Positions 1-9,372 are shown, numbered from the stretch's first letter. The stretch is 64,000 nt of DNA from Bacillus sp. ISL-41 (GCF_018613235.1 NZ_JAGGQP010000030.1:124001-188000), one strand, 5' to 3'. A program made the numbers and translations. Notes: generated by a model from the sequence alone, not told the origin.

Positions 1-1273
1 CATTATAGATGCGATCAATAAACTAGGTTTTCATGAGCCGACTGAAATCCAGGAACGTCTTATTCCTACAATCCTGAAGGGTGAGAGTGCCATTGGGCAA
101 TCCCAGACCGGTACAGGAAAGACGCATGCCTATGTACTGCCAATTATGGATAAGCTTGATCCATCACGCAATGAGGTGCAAGCAGTAATCGCTGCCCCAA
201 CACGTGAGCTTGCCAATCAAATTTACCATGAAGTTCTTAAGATTGCTGAACACGCTCCTCAGGGAGAACAGATTACAGCCCGCTGCTATATTGGCGGAAC
301 GGACAAGCAAAGAACGATTGAGAAGCTTAAGACACAGCCACAAATCGTCATTGGCACACCGGGGAGGATTAACGACCTGGTCAAGGAAAACGCGCTATTT
401 GTGCATACAGCGAACATGCTCGTGATCGATGAGGCAGACTTAATGCTGGATATGGGCTTTATCGAGGATATCGACCAGTTTGCGTCCCGTATGCCAGAAA
501 AGCTGCAAATGCTTGTGTTTTCAGCAACGATTCCTGAAAAATTAAAACCATTCCTGAAAAAGTACATGGAAAACCCAAAATTTGTACAAATCGATCCTAA
601 ACAGGCTACGGCAGAGAAGATTGAACATATTCTTCTGCCAGCAAGGCATCGTGATAAAATCGGGCTTGTTCATTCGGCTCTTGTTGCATTCAACCCATAT
701 TTGGGAATTGTATTTGCTAACACGAAGAAGAAAGTTGACGAAGTAGCCGATGGTTTAATCCAAAAAGGACTGAAGGTTGGCCGTATCCATGGAGACCTGA
801 GCCCACGCGAACGTAAGCGTGTCATGAAGCAAATCAAGGACCTTGAGTTCCAGTATCTTGTCGCTACTGACCTGGCTGCAAGAGGAATTGATATTCAGGG
901 AATCAGCCATATCATCAATTATGAGCTGCCTACTGATTTAGACTTTTATATCCACAGGGTAGGAAGGACGGCACGTGCCGGCTCATCAGGTATTGCCTTG
1001 ACGGTTTATGAGCAGCGTGATGAAGATGCATTGGTCCGCCTTGAAAAGATGGGCATCACTTTTAAAAACATTGATCTAAAAAAAGGTGAATTCACCGAAA
1101 TCGAAGAGCGGAACAGACGCCAGAACAGAAAGAAAAAAGAAACTACTGGCGAGGCGAAGGCAAAGTCGCTCGTTTCCAAGCCTAAGAAGGTAAAACCAGG
1201 ATACAAGAAAAAGATGCAGTGGGAAATGGACAAAATAAAAAAACGTGAAAATCGTTTGAATAAGAAAAAGTAA
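1..1273 (+). CDS. cshB: DEAD-box ATP-dependent RNA helicase, 5' end outside window
   Basis: Unwinds RNA duplexes with ATP; the Bacillus CshB family is linked to cold shock, ribosome assembly and RNA turnover in the cytoplasm. The frame is open from base 2, so the start codon lies upstream of the window. Visible motifs in order are a Q-motif (GFHEPTEIQ), Walker A (SQTGTGKT), the VIDEAD box near base 420, FSAT near 520, and motif VI HRVGRTARAG near 950. The last 60 or so residues are strongly basic, as in CshB tails. It ends 31 bp before nfo, and the cshB-nfo pairing matches B. subtilis yqfR-yqfS. Assignment to CshB rather than CshA rests on the neighbours and the tail. Confidence 0.93.
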   Translation, partial: IIDAINKLGFHEPTEIQERLIPTILKGESAIGQSQTGTGKTHAYVLPIMDKLDPSRNEVQAVIAAPTRELANQIYHEVLKIAEHAPQGEQITARCYIGGTDKQRTIEKLKTQPQIVIGTPGRINDLVKENALFVHTANMLVIDEADLMLDMGFIEDIDQFASRMPEKLQMLVFSATIPEKLKPFLKKYMENPKFVQIDPKQATAEKIEHILLPARHRDKIGLVHSALVAFNPYLGIVFANTKKKVDEVADGLIQKGLKVGRIHGDLSPRERKRVMKQIKDLEFQYLVATDLAARGIDIQGISHIINYELPTDLDFYIHRVGRTARAGSSGIALTVYEQRDEDALVRLEKMGITFKNIDLKKGEFTEIEERNRRQNRKKKETTGEAKAKSLVSKPKKVKPGYKKKMQWEMDKIKKRENRLNKKK

Positions 1274-1304
1274 TCAAACTGTAAATGTTTAGGGAGAGAT
1301 CAAG

Positions 1305-2195
1305 ATGTTGATTGGATCACATGTTTCCATGAGCGGCAAAAAAATGCTGCTAGCTGCCAGTGAGGAAGCTGTCTCATATGGTGCAAATACTTTTATGATC
1401 TATACAGGGGCACCTCAGAACACAAGAAGAAAGAAAATCGAGGACCTGAATATTGAAGCAGGCCGCCTGCATATGGAGCAAAACGGCATTAATGAAATCG
1501 TCGTCCATGCTCCTTATATCATCAATATCGGGAACACGCAGAATCCTGATACATTTGATTTAGGAGTAAGGTTCTTGCGGAGCGAAATCGACCGAACAGA
1601 AGCAATCGGAGCCAGGCAAATCGTGCTGCACCCAGGTGCGCATGTTGGAGCCGGAACAGAAAAGGGCATTGAAAAAATCATCGAAGGACTGAATGAAGTT
1701 CTTACAAGCGATGATAAGGTTCAAATCGCTCTTGAAACGATGGCTGGAAAAGGATCCGAGTGCGGAAAATCCTTCGAAGAACTCGCGATGATCATCGAGG
1801 GAGTAACCCATAACGACAAGCTGTCTGTCTGCTTCGATACTTGCCATACACATGATGCTGGTTATGCAATCGTTGAAGATTTTGATGGTGTCCTGAATGA
1901 ATTTGACAAAATCATCGGTCTTGACAGACTGAAAGTACTTCACATCAATGACAGCAAAAATGAGGTCGGGATGAGGAAAGACCGCCACGAGAATATCGGG
2001 TTTGGACATATCGGCTTTGAGGCATTAAGCTACATTGTCCACCATCCGCAGTTGACACATGTTCCTAAAATCCTCGAAACTCCATTTGTCGGTGAGGACA
2101 AGAACAGTAAAAAAGCGCCTTACAAATATGAAATTGACATGCTGAAAAGCAAACAATTCGAAGAAAACCTGCTTGATATCATCAGGAATGGCTAA
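1305..2195 (+). CDS. nfo: Endonuclease IV (AP endonuclease)
   Basis: Zinc-dependent apurinic/apyrimidinic endonuclease of base excision repair, which cleaves 5' of abasic sites. The 296-residue length is normal for the family. Metal-binding signatures are all present: GSHVSMSG at the N-terminus, [53 protein letters not shown] and the C-terminal LETPF. The start ATG has AGGGAGA about 8 nt upstream. It follows cshB closely and ends at a strong terminator, so the two are probably co-transcribed. Confidence 0.96.
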   Translation: MLIGSHVSMSGKKMLLAASEEAVSYGANTFMIYTGAPQNTRRKKIEDLNIEAGRLHMEQNGINEIVVHAPYIINIGNTQNPDTFDLGVRFLRSEIDRTEAIGARQIVLHPGAHVGAGTEKGIEKIIEGLNEVLTSDDKVQIALETMAGKGSECGKSFEELAMIIEGVTHNDKLSVCFDTCHTHDAGYAIVEDFDGVLNEFDKIIGLDRLKVLHINDSKNEVGMRKDRHENIGFGHIGFEALSYIVHHPQLTHVPKILETPFVGEDKNSKKAPYKYEIDMLKSKQFEENLLDIIRNG

Positions 2196-2200
2196 ACGAA

Positions 2201-2229
2201 AGCTGTGGACGAGTTCCACAGCTTTTTTT
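2201..2229 (+). terminator. Rho-independent terminator after nfo
   Basis: A perfect 9-bp stem (2201-2209 with 2215-2223) with a 5-nt loop is followed by a run of T. It starts 5 bp after the nfo stop codon. Confidence 0.9.
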
Positions 2230-2288
2230 GTGGATAAAGATAGCTGCCGGTTATAGGGGATTCACAAGGTGGAATGATAATAACAGGC

Positions 2289-2662
2289 ATGACGGACAGA
2301 AATGACTGAGAAAAAGGTAGAAGTGTCCGTCATAGGTGTCATGACGGACAGTATTGGCGGGGCAAAAGAAGAAAGTGTCCGTCATAAGGGTTATGACGGA
2401 CAGAAATAACTGAGAAAAAGGTAGAAGTGTCCGTCATAGGTGTCATGACGGACAGAATTGGCGGGGCAAAAGAAGAAAGTGTCCGTCATAAGGGTCATGA
2501 CGGACAGAAATAACTGAGAAAAAGGTAGAAGTGTCCGTCATAAATATCATGACGGACAGAAATGATCGGGGAAAAGGAAAAAGTGTCCCTCATAAGGGGC
2601 ATGACGGACAGAAATGATCTGGAAAAAGAAAAAAGTGTCCGTCATAGGAATCATGACGGACA
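2289..2662. repeat. 52-bp tandem palindromic array (ATGACGGACA / TGTCCGTCAT)
   Basis: The decamer ATGACGGACA starts at 2289, 2341, 2393, 2445, 2497, 2549, 2601 and 2653, an exact 52-bp period. Its reverse complement TGTCCGTCAT starts at 2324, 2376, 2428, 2480, 2532, 2584 (one mismatch) and 2636. Adjacent TGTCCGTCAT and ATGACGGACA form 10-bp stems around variable 7-nt loops. The 25-nt linkers alternate between two types over the first five units, giving a 104-bp higher-order repeat, and then diverge. The array fills the gap between the convergent genes nfo and yqfT. No coding function is apparent; a short frame running into the array (2562-2849) is spurious. Confidence 0.95.
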
Positions 2663-2668
2663 CATCTC

Positions 2669-2923
2669 TTATTTGGTGAATTTCACGAACAGCTTGTTAA
2701 CTTCTTTTGCTGTCTCAGGGCTGGTGATTCTTGCTATTTGTTTGATCAATGCCGTTCTCTCTGAATCAATAAAGATGTTTACTTTTTTACCGCGTAAGTA
2801 TCCGGCGATTTTCTCTGCCTGTGCCTTTGTAATGGAAATATTAAATTGAGAGGCGTACTTCAGCAGTTCATCAGCCGTGATGTTGCCTATCTTATGATTA
2901 ATGATGTTTTCGAAAATAGCCAA
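2669..2923 (-). CDS. yqfT: Small DUF2624-type protein YqfT
   Basis: An 84-residue protein of unknown function, mostly helical and lysine-rich, with no signal peptide or membrane segment. Sequence and position beside nfo match Bacillus YqfT (DUF2624). Its ATG is preceded by GAAGGAGTG at good spacing on the minus strand. It ends 7 bp from the last palindrome of the 52-bp array, so its transcript would run into the array. Confidence 0.8.
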   Translation of the reverse strand: MAIFENIINHKIGNITADELLKYASQFNISITKAQAEKIAGYLRGKKVNIFIDSERTALIKQIARITSPETAKEVNKLFVKFTK

Positions 2924-3043
2924 AAGATCATCACTCCTTCATAGTAGGGTATGTGCCCAGTTCTGGATTCGTGACAATTTTCTTGGATTGTGAGTTCTTT
3001 TATTTACATTATCGTCAGTAAGAGATATACTACTAAAAGTAAA

Positions 3044-3058
3044 TCGGAATGATTCTTA
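3044..3058. promoter_or_regulatory. Candidate Zur box upstream of znuC
   Basis: TCGGAATGATTCTTA resembles the 7-1-7 Zur operator of bacilli (TCGTAATNATTACGA), with three mismatches. It lies 17-31 bp upstream of znuC, where a repressor would block transcription. The encoded Zur is the third gene of the operon, which would give autoregulation. Inferred from pattern only. Confidence 0.55.
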
Positions 3059-3074
3059 TTTTGCGGGTGATAAA

Positions 3075-3866
3075 ATGGACACTAATAATTACATCGTCCA
3101 GGTACAGGACCTTTATTATCGATATGATAAAGAAAATGTTCTTGAAAATATAAATCTGTCTATCGAAAAGGGCAGTTTTTTAGCGATTGTCGGCCCGAAC
3201 GGTTCCGGCAAGTCAACACTTCTTAAGCTGATGCTTGGTCTGATCAAGCCGCAGCAAGGCTCAATCCGTCTGTTCGGACAGGATATCAGCAAGTTTAGAG
3301 AACAGCACAAAATTGGCTTTGTATCTCAAAAAGCCAATTCTTTCAACACTGGCTTCCCTGCTACCGTTTTTGAGGTAGTGGCCAGCGGACTGACAAAGAA
3401 GCTTGGCCTATTTAATTTTCTGAAGAAGAGTGACCATGCAAAAATAAAGCAAGCAATCGACTCCGTAGGGATGGGAAAATTCCTCGACAGGAACATTGGA
3501 GAACTATCCGGAGGTCAGCAGCAGAGGGTTTTCATTGCAAGGGCACTTGTCAGTGAACCGGAATTGCTGATTCTGGATGAACCAACGGTAGGGGTAGATG
3601 TTCAGAATGTCAATTCCTTTTACGAGATGCTCGAAACACTCAATAAGGAGAAAGGGATTACTTTGCTCCTGGTAACCCACGACATTGGTACAATTTCAGA
3701 AAAGGTTACAAATGTAGCCTGCTTGAATAAAAATATGCATTTCCATGGAAGTGCAGAGGAATTCGAACAGCTGAAGATTAATGATGTTTCAGAAATCTAC
3801 GGTCATGATGTCCATGTCCTGACTCACGATCACCATCATCACGGAGGAGGGCACCTTCATGATTAG
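3075..3866 (+). CDS. znuC: Zinc ABC transporter ATP-binding protein
   Basis: ATPase subunit of a high-affinity zinc importer at the cytoplasmic face of the membrane. Walker A (GPNGSGKST, residues 40-48), signature LSGGQQQR and Walker B LLILDEPT are visible. The 263-residue protein ends in a His-rich tail (HDHHHHGGGHLHD), which may bind zinc. It overlaps znuB by 8 bp, and zur follows, so the substrate is most likely zinc rather than manganese. No solute-binding protein gene is present in this cluster, so the binding protein must be encoded elsewhere. Confidence 0.93.
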   Translation: MDTNNYIVQVQDLYYRYDKENVLENINLSIEKGSFLAIVGPNGSGKSTLLKLMLGLIKPQQGSIRLFGQDISKFREQHKIGFVSQKANSFNTGFPATVFEVVASGLTKKLGLFNFLKKSDHAKIKQAIDSVGMGKFLDRNIGELSGGQQQRVFIARALVSEPELLILDEPTVGVDVQNVNSFYEMLETLNKEKGITLLLVTHDIGTISEKVTNVACLNKNMHFHGSAEEFEQLKINDVSEIYGHDVHVLTHDHHHHGGGHLHD

Positions 3867-4701
3867 CGGACTGTTGCAATATGAATTTTTGCAGAATGCT
3901 TTTTTAACCGGCATGATCATTGGGGTGATTGCCCCGCTTCTAGGCGTTTTCATCGTAGTAAGACGGCTGTCCCTCATAGCAGATGCTCTCAGCCATGTCA
4001 CATTGGCGGGAATTGCCGCAAGCCTTCTGCTAGAGAAAAAGTTTATGCTGTTCAGCGGCTTGAATCCACTTTACATGGGAATGGCGTTCTCAGTAGGCGG
4101 ATCACTATTTATTGAAAAGCTGCGTTCCGTGTATAAACATTATCAGGAATTGGCTATTCCGATTATCCTTTCCGGGGGAATCGGACTTGGGGTCATCTTC
4201 ATTTCACTTGCTGATGGCTTCAATACTGACTTGTTCAGCTATTTATTCGGCAGCGTTAGTGCGGTGAGCAGGACTGACCTTTGGACAATCCTGGTTATCA
4301 GCATTCTTGTAATAGCGCTTGTTGTGTTATTGTATAAAGAACTTTTCCTATTATCATTTGATGAAGAATATGCAAGGGCAACTGGAATTGCCGCAAAGAC
4401 GCTTCACTTTATATTCATCGTCATGGTGGCACTGGTGATTGCGGCATCGATGAGAATCGTTGGAATCTTACTGGTCTCTTCCCTGATGACACTGCCAGTT
4501 GCAGCGAGCATCCGTTTCGCGAAGGGTTTCAAGCAAACCATTTTCTATTCCATCCTGTTTGGTGAGGTATCAGTACTGGGCGGTTTGTTCCTTTCCTACT
4601 ATCTGGACCTTGCTCCTGGCGGAACGATTGTGATGATTGCGGTACTTATCCTTGTGCTGGCCATTTGGCTTAGAAAACGTGCAGCAACTAGATCCATCTA
4701 A
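3859..4701 (+). CDS. znuB: Zinc ABC transporter permease
   Basis: Membrane permease of the ABC-3 family; at 280 residues with about eight hydrophobic segments it has the normal length. The N-terminal GVIAPLLGVFIVVRRLSLIADALSH-type motif (written here only in part) is typical of ZnuB and MntB permeases. It overlaps znuC by 8 bp, indicating translational coupling, and zur begins 12 bp downstream. Confidence 0.92.
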   Translation: MISGLLQYEFLQNAFLTGMIIGVIAPLLGVFIVVRRLSLIADALSHVTLAGIAASLLLEKKFMLFSGLNPLYMGMAFSVGGSLFIEKLRSVYKHYQELAIPIILSGGIGLGVIFISLADGFNTDLFSYLFGSVSAVSRTDLWTILVISILVIALVVLLYKELFLLSFDEEYARATGIAAKTLHFIFIVMVALVIAASMRIVGILLVSSLMTLPVAASIRFAKGFKQTIFYSILFGEVSVLGGLFLSYYLDLAPGGTIVMIAVLILVLAIWLRKRAATRSI

Positions 4702-4713
4702 CGGGGTGATTTC

Positions 4714-5127
4714 ATGAATGTGAATGAAGCAATGAGCCTGCTGAAGGAACAGGGTTACAAACATACCGGAAAACGCGAAGATATGCTCCAGCTATTTTCC
4801 GATAATGACAAATATTTGACTGCTCGCGATGTACTTGAACAGATGAAGGGCAATTATCCGGGCTTAAGCTTCGATACAATCTACCGGAATTTGAGCGTGT
4901 TTGCTGAACTGGGGATTCTTGAAATGACAGAGCTCTCGGGTGAAAAGCACTTCCGCTTTACCTGCTCACATAAAGAGCATCATCATCACTTCATTTGCCT
5001 TGACTGCGGCAAAACGAAGGAAATTGAGACCTGTCCGATGAGGAATATCGAGGCAAGCTTCAAAGGCTATGATATTTCCGGACATAAATTTGAAATATAT
5101 GGCCGCTGCCCGGATTGTGTTCAATAA
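4714..5127 (+). CDS. zur: Fur-family zinc uptake regulator
   Basis: Zinc-responsive repressor of zinc uptake genes. The 137 residues contain an N-terminal winged helix (about 1-80) and a C-terminal dimer and metal domain with HKEHHHH, CLDC and CPDC. The two CXXC pairs form the structural zinc site of Fur-family proteins. Start ATG with AACGGGGTGAT upstream. Fur, PerR and Zur are hard to separate by sequence alone; linkage to znuCB is the main reason for choosing Zur. Confidence 0.88.
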   Translation: MNVNEAMSLLKEQGYKHTGKREDMLQLFSDNDKYLTARDVLEQMKGNYPGLSFDTIYRNLSVFAELGILEMTELSGEKHFRFTCSHKEHHHHFICLDCGKTKEIETCPMRNIEASFKGYDISGHKFEIYGRCPDCVQ

Positions 5128-5156
5128 ACGGAAAGAAACTATAGACGAGTAAAACT

Positions 5157-5187
5157 GAAAAACGGCCATGCAAATGGCCGTTTTAAT
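5157..5187. terminator. Bidirectional terminator between zur and yqfW
   Basis: Nine-bp stem (5161-5169 with 5174-5182), GCAA loop, with A-run before and T-run after, between convergent genes. Confidence 0.85.
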
Positions 5188-5752
5188 TATCTTTAATCCA
5201 ATTTTCTACCCATTTATTTGCTTCTTTCCAATTATTCACGCGTATAACTCCTTCAGGAATCGGTTCCTGGTTATAAGGAGTATTGAAAAGGATCACTGGA
5301 ATCCTTAACTCCTCGTGCAAATTGACTGCATTATCGTGTTTGTCCTCGAAAAATATATCCACTTCGTATTTCCGTGCTGCCTCAATTTTATCATGTGAGC
5401 CGATCAGATGGATGTCATGATAGTTAAGTTCATTGACAGAAAACCATTCTTTAGTCAGGTCTAGTAAATGTGTTCCTCTGGCACTAATGAAATATAATTC
5501 ATGTTCATTCTCCCAGCTCTTTAAAATATCCCTGGCACCTTCTGCTAATGGTGAATTAGAATAAATTTCAGGCTCCATTTTTTTGAACCAGGCAGCAAAC
5601 TCTTTTTCAGATACGGATACAAGGGGCATAAAGTCATATTGCTTGATATCATCCAGTGTAATATTCAAATTGAAGCCTTCATTTAAATAAGGTACAAATG
5701 TAGTGGGACAAGTGACTGTACCATCGATGTCTATGCCAAAACGTTTTTTCAT
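5183..5752 (-). CDS. yqfW: HAD-like putative 5'-nucleotidase YqfW
   Basis: Haloacid dehalogenase-fold hydrolase of the NT5C-like group, a putative nucleotidase. The catalytic motif DIDGT is at residues 8-12, a FISAR motif II follows mid-protein, and the acidic motif FFEDKHDNA is near residue 140. A TTG lies directly before the ATG; the ATG at 5752 is preferred because GGAG is 7 nt from it and only 4 nt from the TTG. Monocistronic on the minus strand, ending in the terminator shared with zur. The exact substrate cannot be told from sequence. Confidence 0.85.
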   Translation of the reverse strand: MKKRFGIDIDGTVTCPTTFVPYLNEGFNLNITLDDIKQYDFMPLVSVSEKEFAAWFKKMEPEIYSNSPLAEGARDILKSWENEHELYFISARGTHLLDLTKEWFSVNELNYHDIHLIGSHDKIEAARKYEVDIFFEDKHDNAVNLHEELRIPVILFNTPYNQEPIPEGVIRVNNWKEANKWVENWIKDN

Positions 5753-5975
5753 CAATCTGCTCCTTCAACATAATCTTTATTTAATCTTACCAAATAGTGA
5801 ATGACCGCAAAAGATTTACTTTTCTCAATCTGCGTTCTTGAATATTTCCTCTTGGTATAAGTGTCACTCATGGTTCTAAGTATCCAAAAAAGTCTTAGAC
5901 AAACATTGCCATGATGAAATCCTTCTCACTCGTAAACAATAATAAATGCTCCACTTAAGAAAGCGAGGGATTAAA

Positions 5976-6530
5976 GTGGCAGACCAAGAACGAAATCAGA
6001 GAGGTACCGAATATATTACTGAACCTAAGCAGGATGTCATCACGATCAGGGATGCGCGTGATGAAATATACCAGGAAGAAACAGCAACAGAACTGTACTC
6101 TCCTGCACGTGATGAGCATTACCAGGATATGACGGCGATAGCCCGACCTGAACGCGAGGATCACTATCAGGAAATGACGGCAATCGCTGGACCTGGACGT
6201 GACGAGCACTACCAGGAGATGACTGCAATTGCCCGACCTGGAAGTAATGAACAGTACCAGGAAGAAACTGCGGCCGAAATTGCTGCTCCTGCCCCGCCTG
6301 CGATAACAAGAAGGTCAGAAGAGGAAAGTACAACTGGTGGACGAGGGCTTGCATACTCAGCTCTTGCCCTATCGATCTTGTCGCTGTTTATTTTACCTGT
6401 TCTTTTCGGAGCCGCCGGAATTGTCCTTGGCTTCATGGCTCGCAGAAGAGGATCCGCTATCGGAAGCTGGGCAATTGGGATAGGGACAATCTCCATTTTA
6501 GTCGGCATCTTTATATTGCCGTTCTTCTGA
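5976..6530 (+). CDS. yqfX: Repeat-containing DUF4190-like membrane protein (YqfX-like)
   Basis: About 184 residues. The hydrophilic N-terminal half holds five degenerate copies of a 15-residue unit (DEHYQEMTAIARPG and variants), rich in Glu, Tyr and Gln. The C-terminal half has two or three membrane segments and a GXXXGF turn as in DUF4190 proteins. The longest frame begins at 5946, but GTG at 5976 is chosen because GAGGGA lies 5 nt upstream. Position before ispG matches B. subtilis yqfX; the repeats make this protein longer than I would expect there. Function unknown. Confidence 0.72.
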   Translation: MADQERNQRGTEYITEPKQDVITIRDARDEIYQEETATELYSPARDEHYQDMTAIARPEREDHYQEMTAIAGPGRDEHYQEMTAIARPGSNEQYQEETAAEIAAPAPPAITRRSEEESTTGGRGLAYSALALSILSLFILPVLFGAAGIVLGFMARRRGSAIGSWAIGIGTISILVGIFILPFF

Positions 6531-6556
6531 CGGTGAACAGAGATAGCCAATAAGAA

Positions 6557-6587
6557 ATGCCCGGGATGATATCCCGGGCATTTTGAA
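6557..6587. terminator. Bidirectional terminator between yqfX and ispG
   Basis: Eleven-bp GC-rich stem (6557-6567 with 6571-6581), short loop, then T-run; A-rich on the other side. It serves two convergent genes. Confidence 0.87.
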
Positions 6588-6590
6588 TGG

Positions 6591-7688
6591 TTACTTCTGA
6601 AGAGCAGCTTCACGAATCTTTTCTTCAGCAATTTTATCGATTTCTTTTTTAAGTTCTTCTACCATTGTTTCTTCCGGCACTTTACGGACGATCTCTCCTT
6701 TTCTGAAAAGAAGACCTTCCCCTCTTGCACCTGCTATGCCGATATCAGCTTCACGTGCTTCGCCAGGTCCGTTTACAGCACATCCAAGGACAGCAACCTT
6801 GATCGGCGCCTTAATCGTTGAAATATACTCTTCAACCTCATTGGCAATGCTGATCAAATCAATTTCGATTCGTCCGCATGTTGGGCAAGAAATTAAAGTC
6901 GCAGCATTTGCTGCAAGTCCAAACGACTTTAACAGCTCTCTTGCGACCTTGACTTCCTCAACTGGGTCGGCGCTTAATGATACCCTGACAGTATTGCCGA
7001 TTCCCTTGCTGAGAATCGCTCCAAGTCCAGCAGCACTTTTAACAGTACCTGCAAATAAAGTCCCTGATTCGGTAATTCCAAGATGTAGCGGATAATCAAA
7101 AGCCTTTGCAGCTTTTTCATAAGCCTCAATTGCCAGGTTAACATCAGATGCTTTCATGGAAACGATGATATTATGGAAATCAAGGTCCTCAAGGATTTTG
7201 ATGTGGTGCAGAGCACTCTCTACCATTCCGTCCGCTGTTGGATAGCCGTATTTTTCTAGGATCCTTCTCTCGAGAGAACCAGCATTTACACCGATTCGGA
7301 TAGGAATACCGCGTTCTTTTGCGGCCTTTACAACAGCCTCTACCTTTTCACGCTTGCCGATATTACCTGGATTGATCCTGATTTTATCAGCTCCGCCCTC
7401 AATTGCTTTTAGGGCAAGGCGGTAATCAAAATGGATATCAACAACAAGTGGTATGTTTATTCTTTTTTTGATCTCAGAAATGGCATTTGCCGCTCTTTCA
7501 TCCGGACAAGCAACACGGACAACCTGGCATCCTGCTTCTTCAAGGCGCTTGATTTCAGCAACAGTCGCTTCGACATCATGCGTCTTCGTTGTCGTCATAC
7601 TCTGGATGACAACTTCATTGTTGCCTCCAATGGTTAAATTCCCAACCTTAATTGGGCGGGTTTTGGTACGATGTATAATTTCACTCAA
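6591..7688 (-). CDS. ispG: Flavodoxin/ferredoxin-dependent HMBPP synthase (GcpE)
   Basis: Reduces MEcPP to HMBPP in the MEP isoprenoid pathway, using a [4Fe-4S] cluster. The TIM-barrel N-terminus ([13 protein letters not shown]) and the cluster cysteines in SCPTCGR and [11 protein letters not shown] are present. The frame is open up to 7751, but family proteins begin at the SEIIHRT segment. I therefore choose TTG at 7688, which has AAAGGAGCG about 10 nt upstream, giving 365 residues. B. subtilis IspG is of similar length. Confidence 0.93.
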   Translation of the reverse strand: MSEIIHRTKTRPIKVGNLTIGGNNEVVIQSMTTTKTHDVEATVAEIKRLEEAGCQVVRVACPDERAANAISEIKKRINIPLVVDIHFDYRLALKAIEGGADKIRINPGNIGKREKVEAVVKAAKERGIPIRIGVNAGSLERRILEKYGYPTADGMVESALHHIKILEDLDFHNIIVSMKASDVNLAIEAYEKAAKAFDYPLHLGITESGTLFAGTVKSAAGLGAILSKGIGNTVRVSLSADPVEEVKVARELLKSFGLAANAATLISCPTCGRIEIDLISIANEVEEYISTIKAPIKVAVLGCAVNGPGEAREADIGIAGARGEGLLFRKGEIVRKVPEETMVEELKKEIDKIAEEKIREAALQK

Positions 7689-7805
7689 CAGTGATTCGCT
7701 CCTTTGAAAAATGGAATTCATGAATATGTTCCTAAAGATGCATAACCCCATTTTATCAATCTTTTGCTCAAATTGACAAGGAAAGACTTCAATTGTTAGC
7801 CTTTG

Positions 7806-8156
7806 CTAATTTTGGCTGCTGTAGTCCGGGAATTTATAGATGTTGCCGAATTTGATCTTCTGGGGATCTATTCCATCGTTCAACCTTTTAAAGTCTTCCA
7901 CTGCCTGTGAGACAGGAACGTCCAGCGGGCTGTCCAAATACCTGTCAATGACGGACAGTACTGTATCTCCCGGCAGTACTTCGTGCTCAAAAAAGGGGAT
8001 TTCCTGTGTGGTTTGTTTTGCATCCTTCTCTTCCTTTTGTTCATTCGATATTTCTGGCTCCTGCATTTTTGCCGCTGGAAGAGTCCCGATGCTCAAATCA
8101 TTGTACACTGCGTAAGCTACTATCAAAAAAACTAATAAACCTGCCAGTTTTTTCAT
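7806..8156 (-). CDS. yqfZ: LysM-domain protein YqfZ
   Basis: 116 residues with an N-terminal membrane anchor or signal segment (about residues 3-20), a charged Lys/Glu linker, and one C-terminal LysM-like module starting at HEVLPGDTVLSVIDRY. LysM modules bind peptidoglycan, so the domain probably faces the cell wall. RBS AAAGGAGGAAGG precedes the ATG. Position next to ispG matches B. subtilis yqfZ. Role unknown beyond wall binding. Confidence 0.82.
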   Translation of the reverse strand: MKKLAGLLVFLIVAYAVYNDLSIGTLPAAKMQEPEISNEQKEEKDAKQTTQEIPFFEHEVLPGDTVLSVIDRYLDSPLDVPVSQAVEDFKRLNDGIDPQKIKFGNIYKFPDYSSQN

Positions 8157-8349
8157 AGGACCTTCCTCCTTTAATGCTTATATCATTATTTATGCAGCTG
8201 AAATAGAATTAAGAACAATTTTGATAGAGAAAATATTTTTAAAAAGGAATTTTAAAAAGGGTCGTTTCAATTTGAGAGAATGTATTTGTTTATGAAGGTA
8301 CATAATGGGGCAGAAAAAGAGAAAACCATAAAGTAAGGCATGAAAGCGA

Positions 8350-8377
8350 AAAAAATACGCCAAAGGCGGCGTATTTT
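8350..8377 (-). terminator. Terminator after yqgB
   Basis: Ten-bp stem (8352-8361 with 8368-8377) with a run of A on the plus strand, that is T for the minus-strand transcript. Confidence 0.8.
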
Positions 8378-9153
8378 TAACTTTCGGCAGGAGTCTTGCC
8401 TGGCAGTTCTTTAATAGCTAACAGAAGCATCATAGAGGCAACGAACCAATTAACGGAGAAACTGAAGGGCACTTCTGTTCTCAAGAAGGCCATAATCGTA
8501 AAAAATATAGTAGGGAGTGTTGTACTATATGCAGCCATTCTCCATAAGTGTCTGTATTGAAGATTTCTGCCGGCGAGCCTTTTCAATAGCAGGCCAAATA
8601 GAGCTATTAGAGAAACCTCGATGAATTTCATTCCGCTGGAAAAAACATAGACGACAATAAATAGCAGTCCCAGCAATACAGGAAGCGAGGATTCAGCCGT
8701 ATCGATCAGTGAGATGATATCATCCTTCGTCATAGATTCATTTGAGAATAGTGAGTAAGGAACAGCGTTGGTTTCTCCGCCGGCAGCAAGAACGATTTCA
8801 TTCTGGAGCATAGCAAAGTTCGCATCCATGCCAGTCATATCTTCCTGGTCAATCGCGCCGGTAGGGTCAAAAATTAACGTGAAACTTCCATTCTTGATGG
8901 TTAAAGGTGCTTTAATGTCTGAATGCAGAACTCCATCTTCAATCGTAAAGGAGGGAAGATCGGTTTGGATAGATTGCTTTGCTGTACCGACAGCTTCAGA
9001 TATCCCAATAAACATATAGTAGACTACAGGCAGAATGGATATAAGGGTCAGCGTGAATAAAAACAAGATGGTTTTGCCTATTCCCTGGAACCTTGTATCT
9101 GCTATATCCTTGGGCGAATAGATGCTTTTTCCAATTTGAGCAAAAATATTCAT
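8377..9153 (-). CDS. yqgB: DUF1189 membrane protein YqgB
   Basis: 258-residue integral membrane protein: one segment near residues 26-50, an extracytoplasmic domain of about 100 residues, then three to four C-terminal segments. It matches the DUF1189 family (YqgB, also the maltodextrin-utilisation protein YvdJ family). The N-terminal motif SIYSPKDIADTRFQGIGK is characteristic. Monocistronic with its own terminator. Biochemical function unknown. Confidence 0.8.
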   Translation of the reverse strand: MNIFAQIGKSIYSPKDIADTRFQGIGKTILFLFTLTLISILPVVYYMFIGISEAVGTAKQSIQTDLPSFTIEDGVLHSDIKAPLTIKNGSFTLIFDPTGAIDQEDMTGMDANFAMLQNEIVLAAGGETNAVPYSLFSNESMTKDDIISLIDTAESSLPVLLGLLFIVVYVFSSGMKFIEVSLIALFGLLLKRLAGRNLQYRHLWRMAAYSTTLPTIFFTIMAFLRTEVPFSFSVNWFVASMMLLLAIKELPGKTPAES

Positions 9154-9372
9154 GAATACACGTCCTTTGATAGAGTTACAATCTCTATTTTAGCTGTTCA
9201 GATAGTAGAATAACAACCATTTCATGTTCGTCTTGTAACATTTCTGTAATATAACTTAGAAATGTTAAGGTATTGTAAATTCGAAGCTTAAATTGTTTAC
9301 TTTTGATTAATAATTCCTTCATAATAATCATGTTTGTAGATGTTTGTCGAAATAAATCTAGGGGTTGAAAAA

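Noticed and set aside
2289-2662. CRISPR array at the 52-bp repeats
   Set aside because: Linkers are themselves repeated (two types alternate), not unique spacers; the repeat is a 10-bp palindrome; no cas genes are in the window. The same applies to 11618-11999 and 33397-33646.
2562-2849. Plus-strand ORF of 95 codons over the array
   Set aside because: It runs through the repeat array and then antisense to yqfT, and no family is recognisable.
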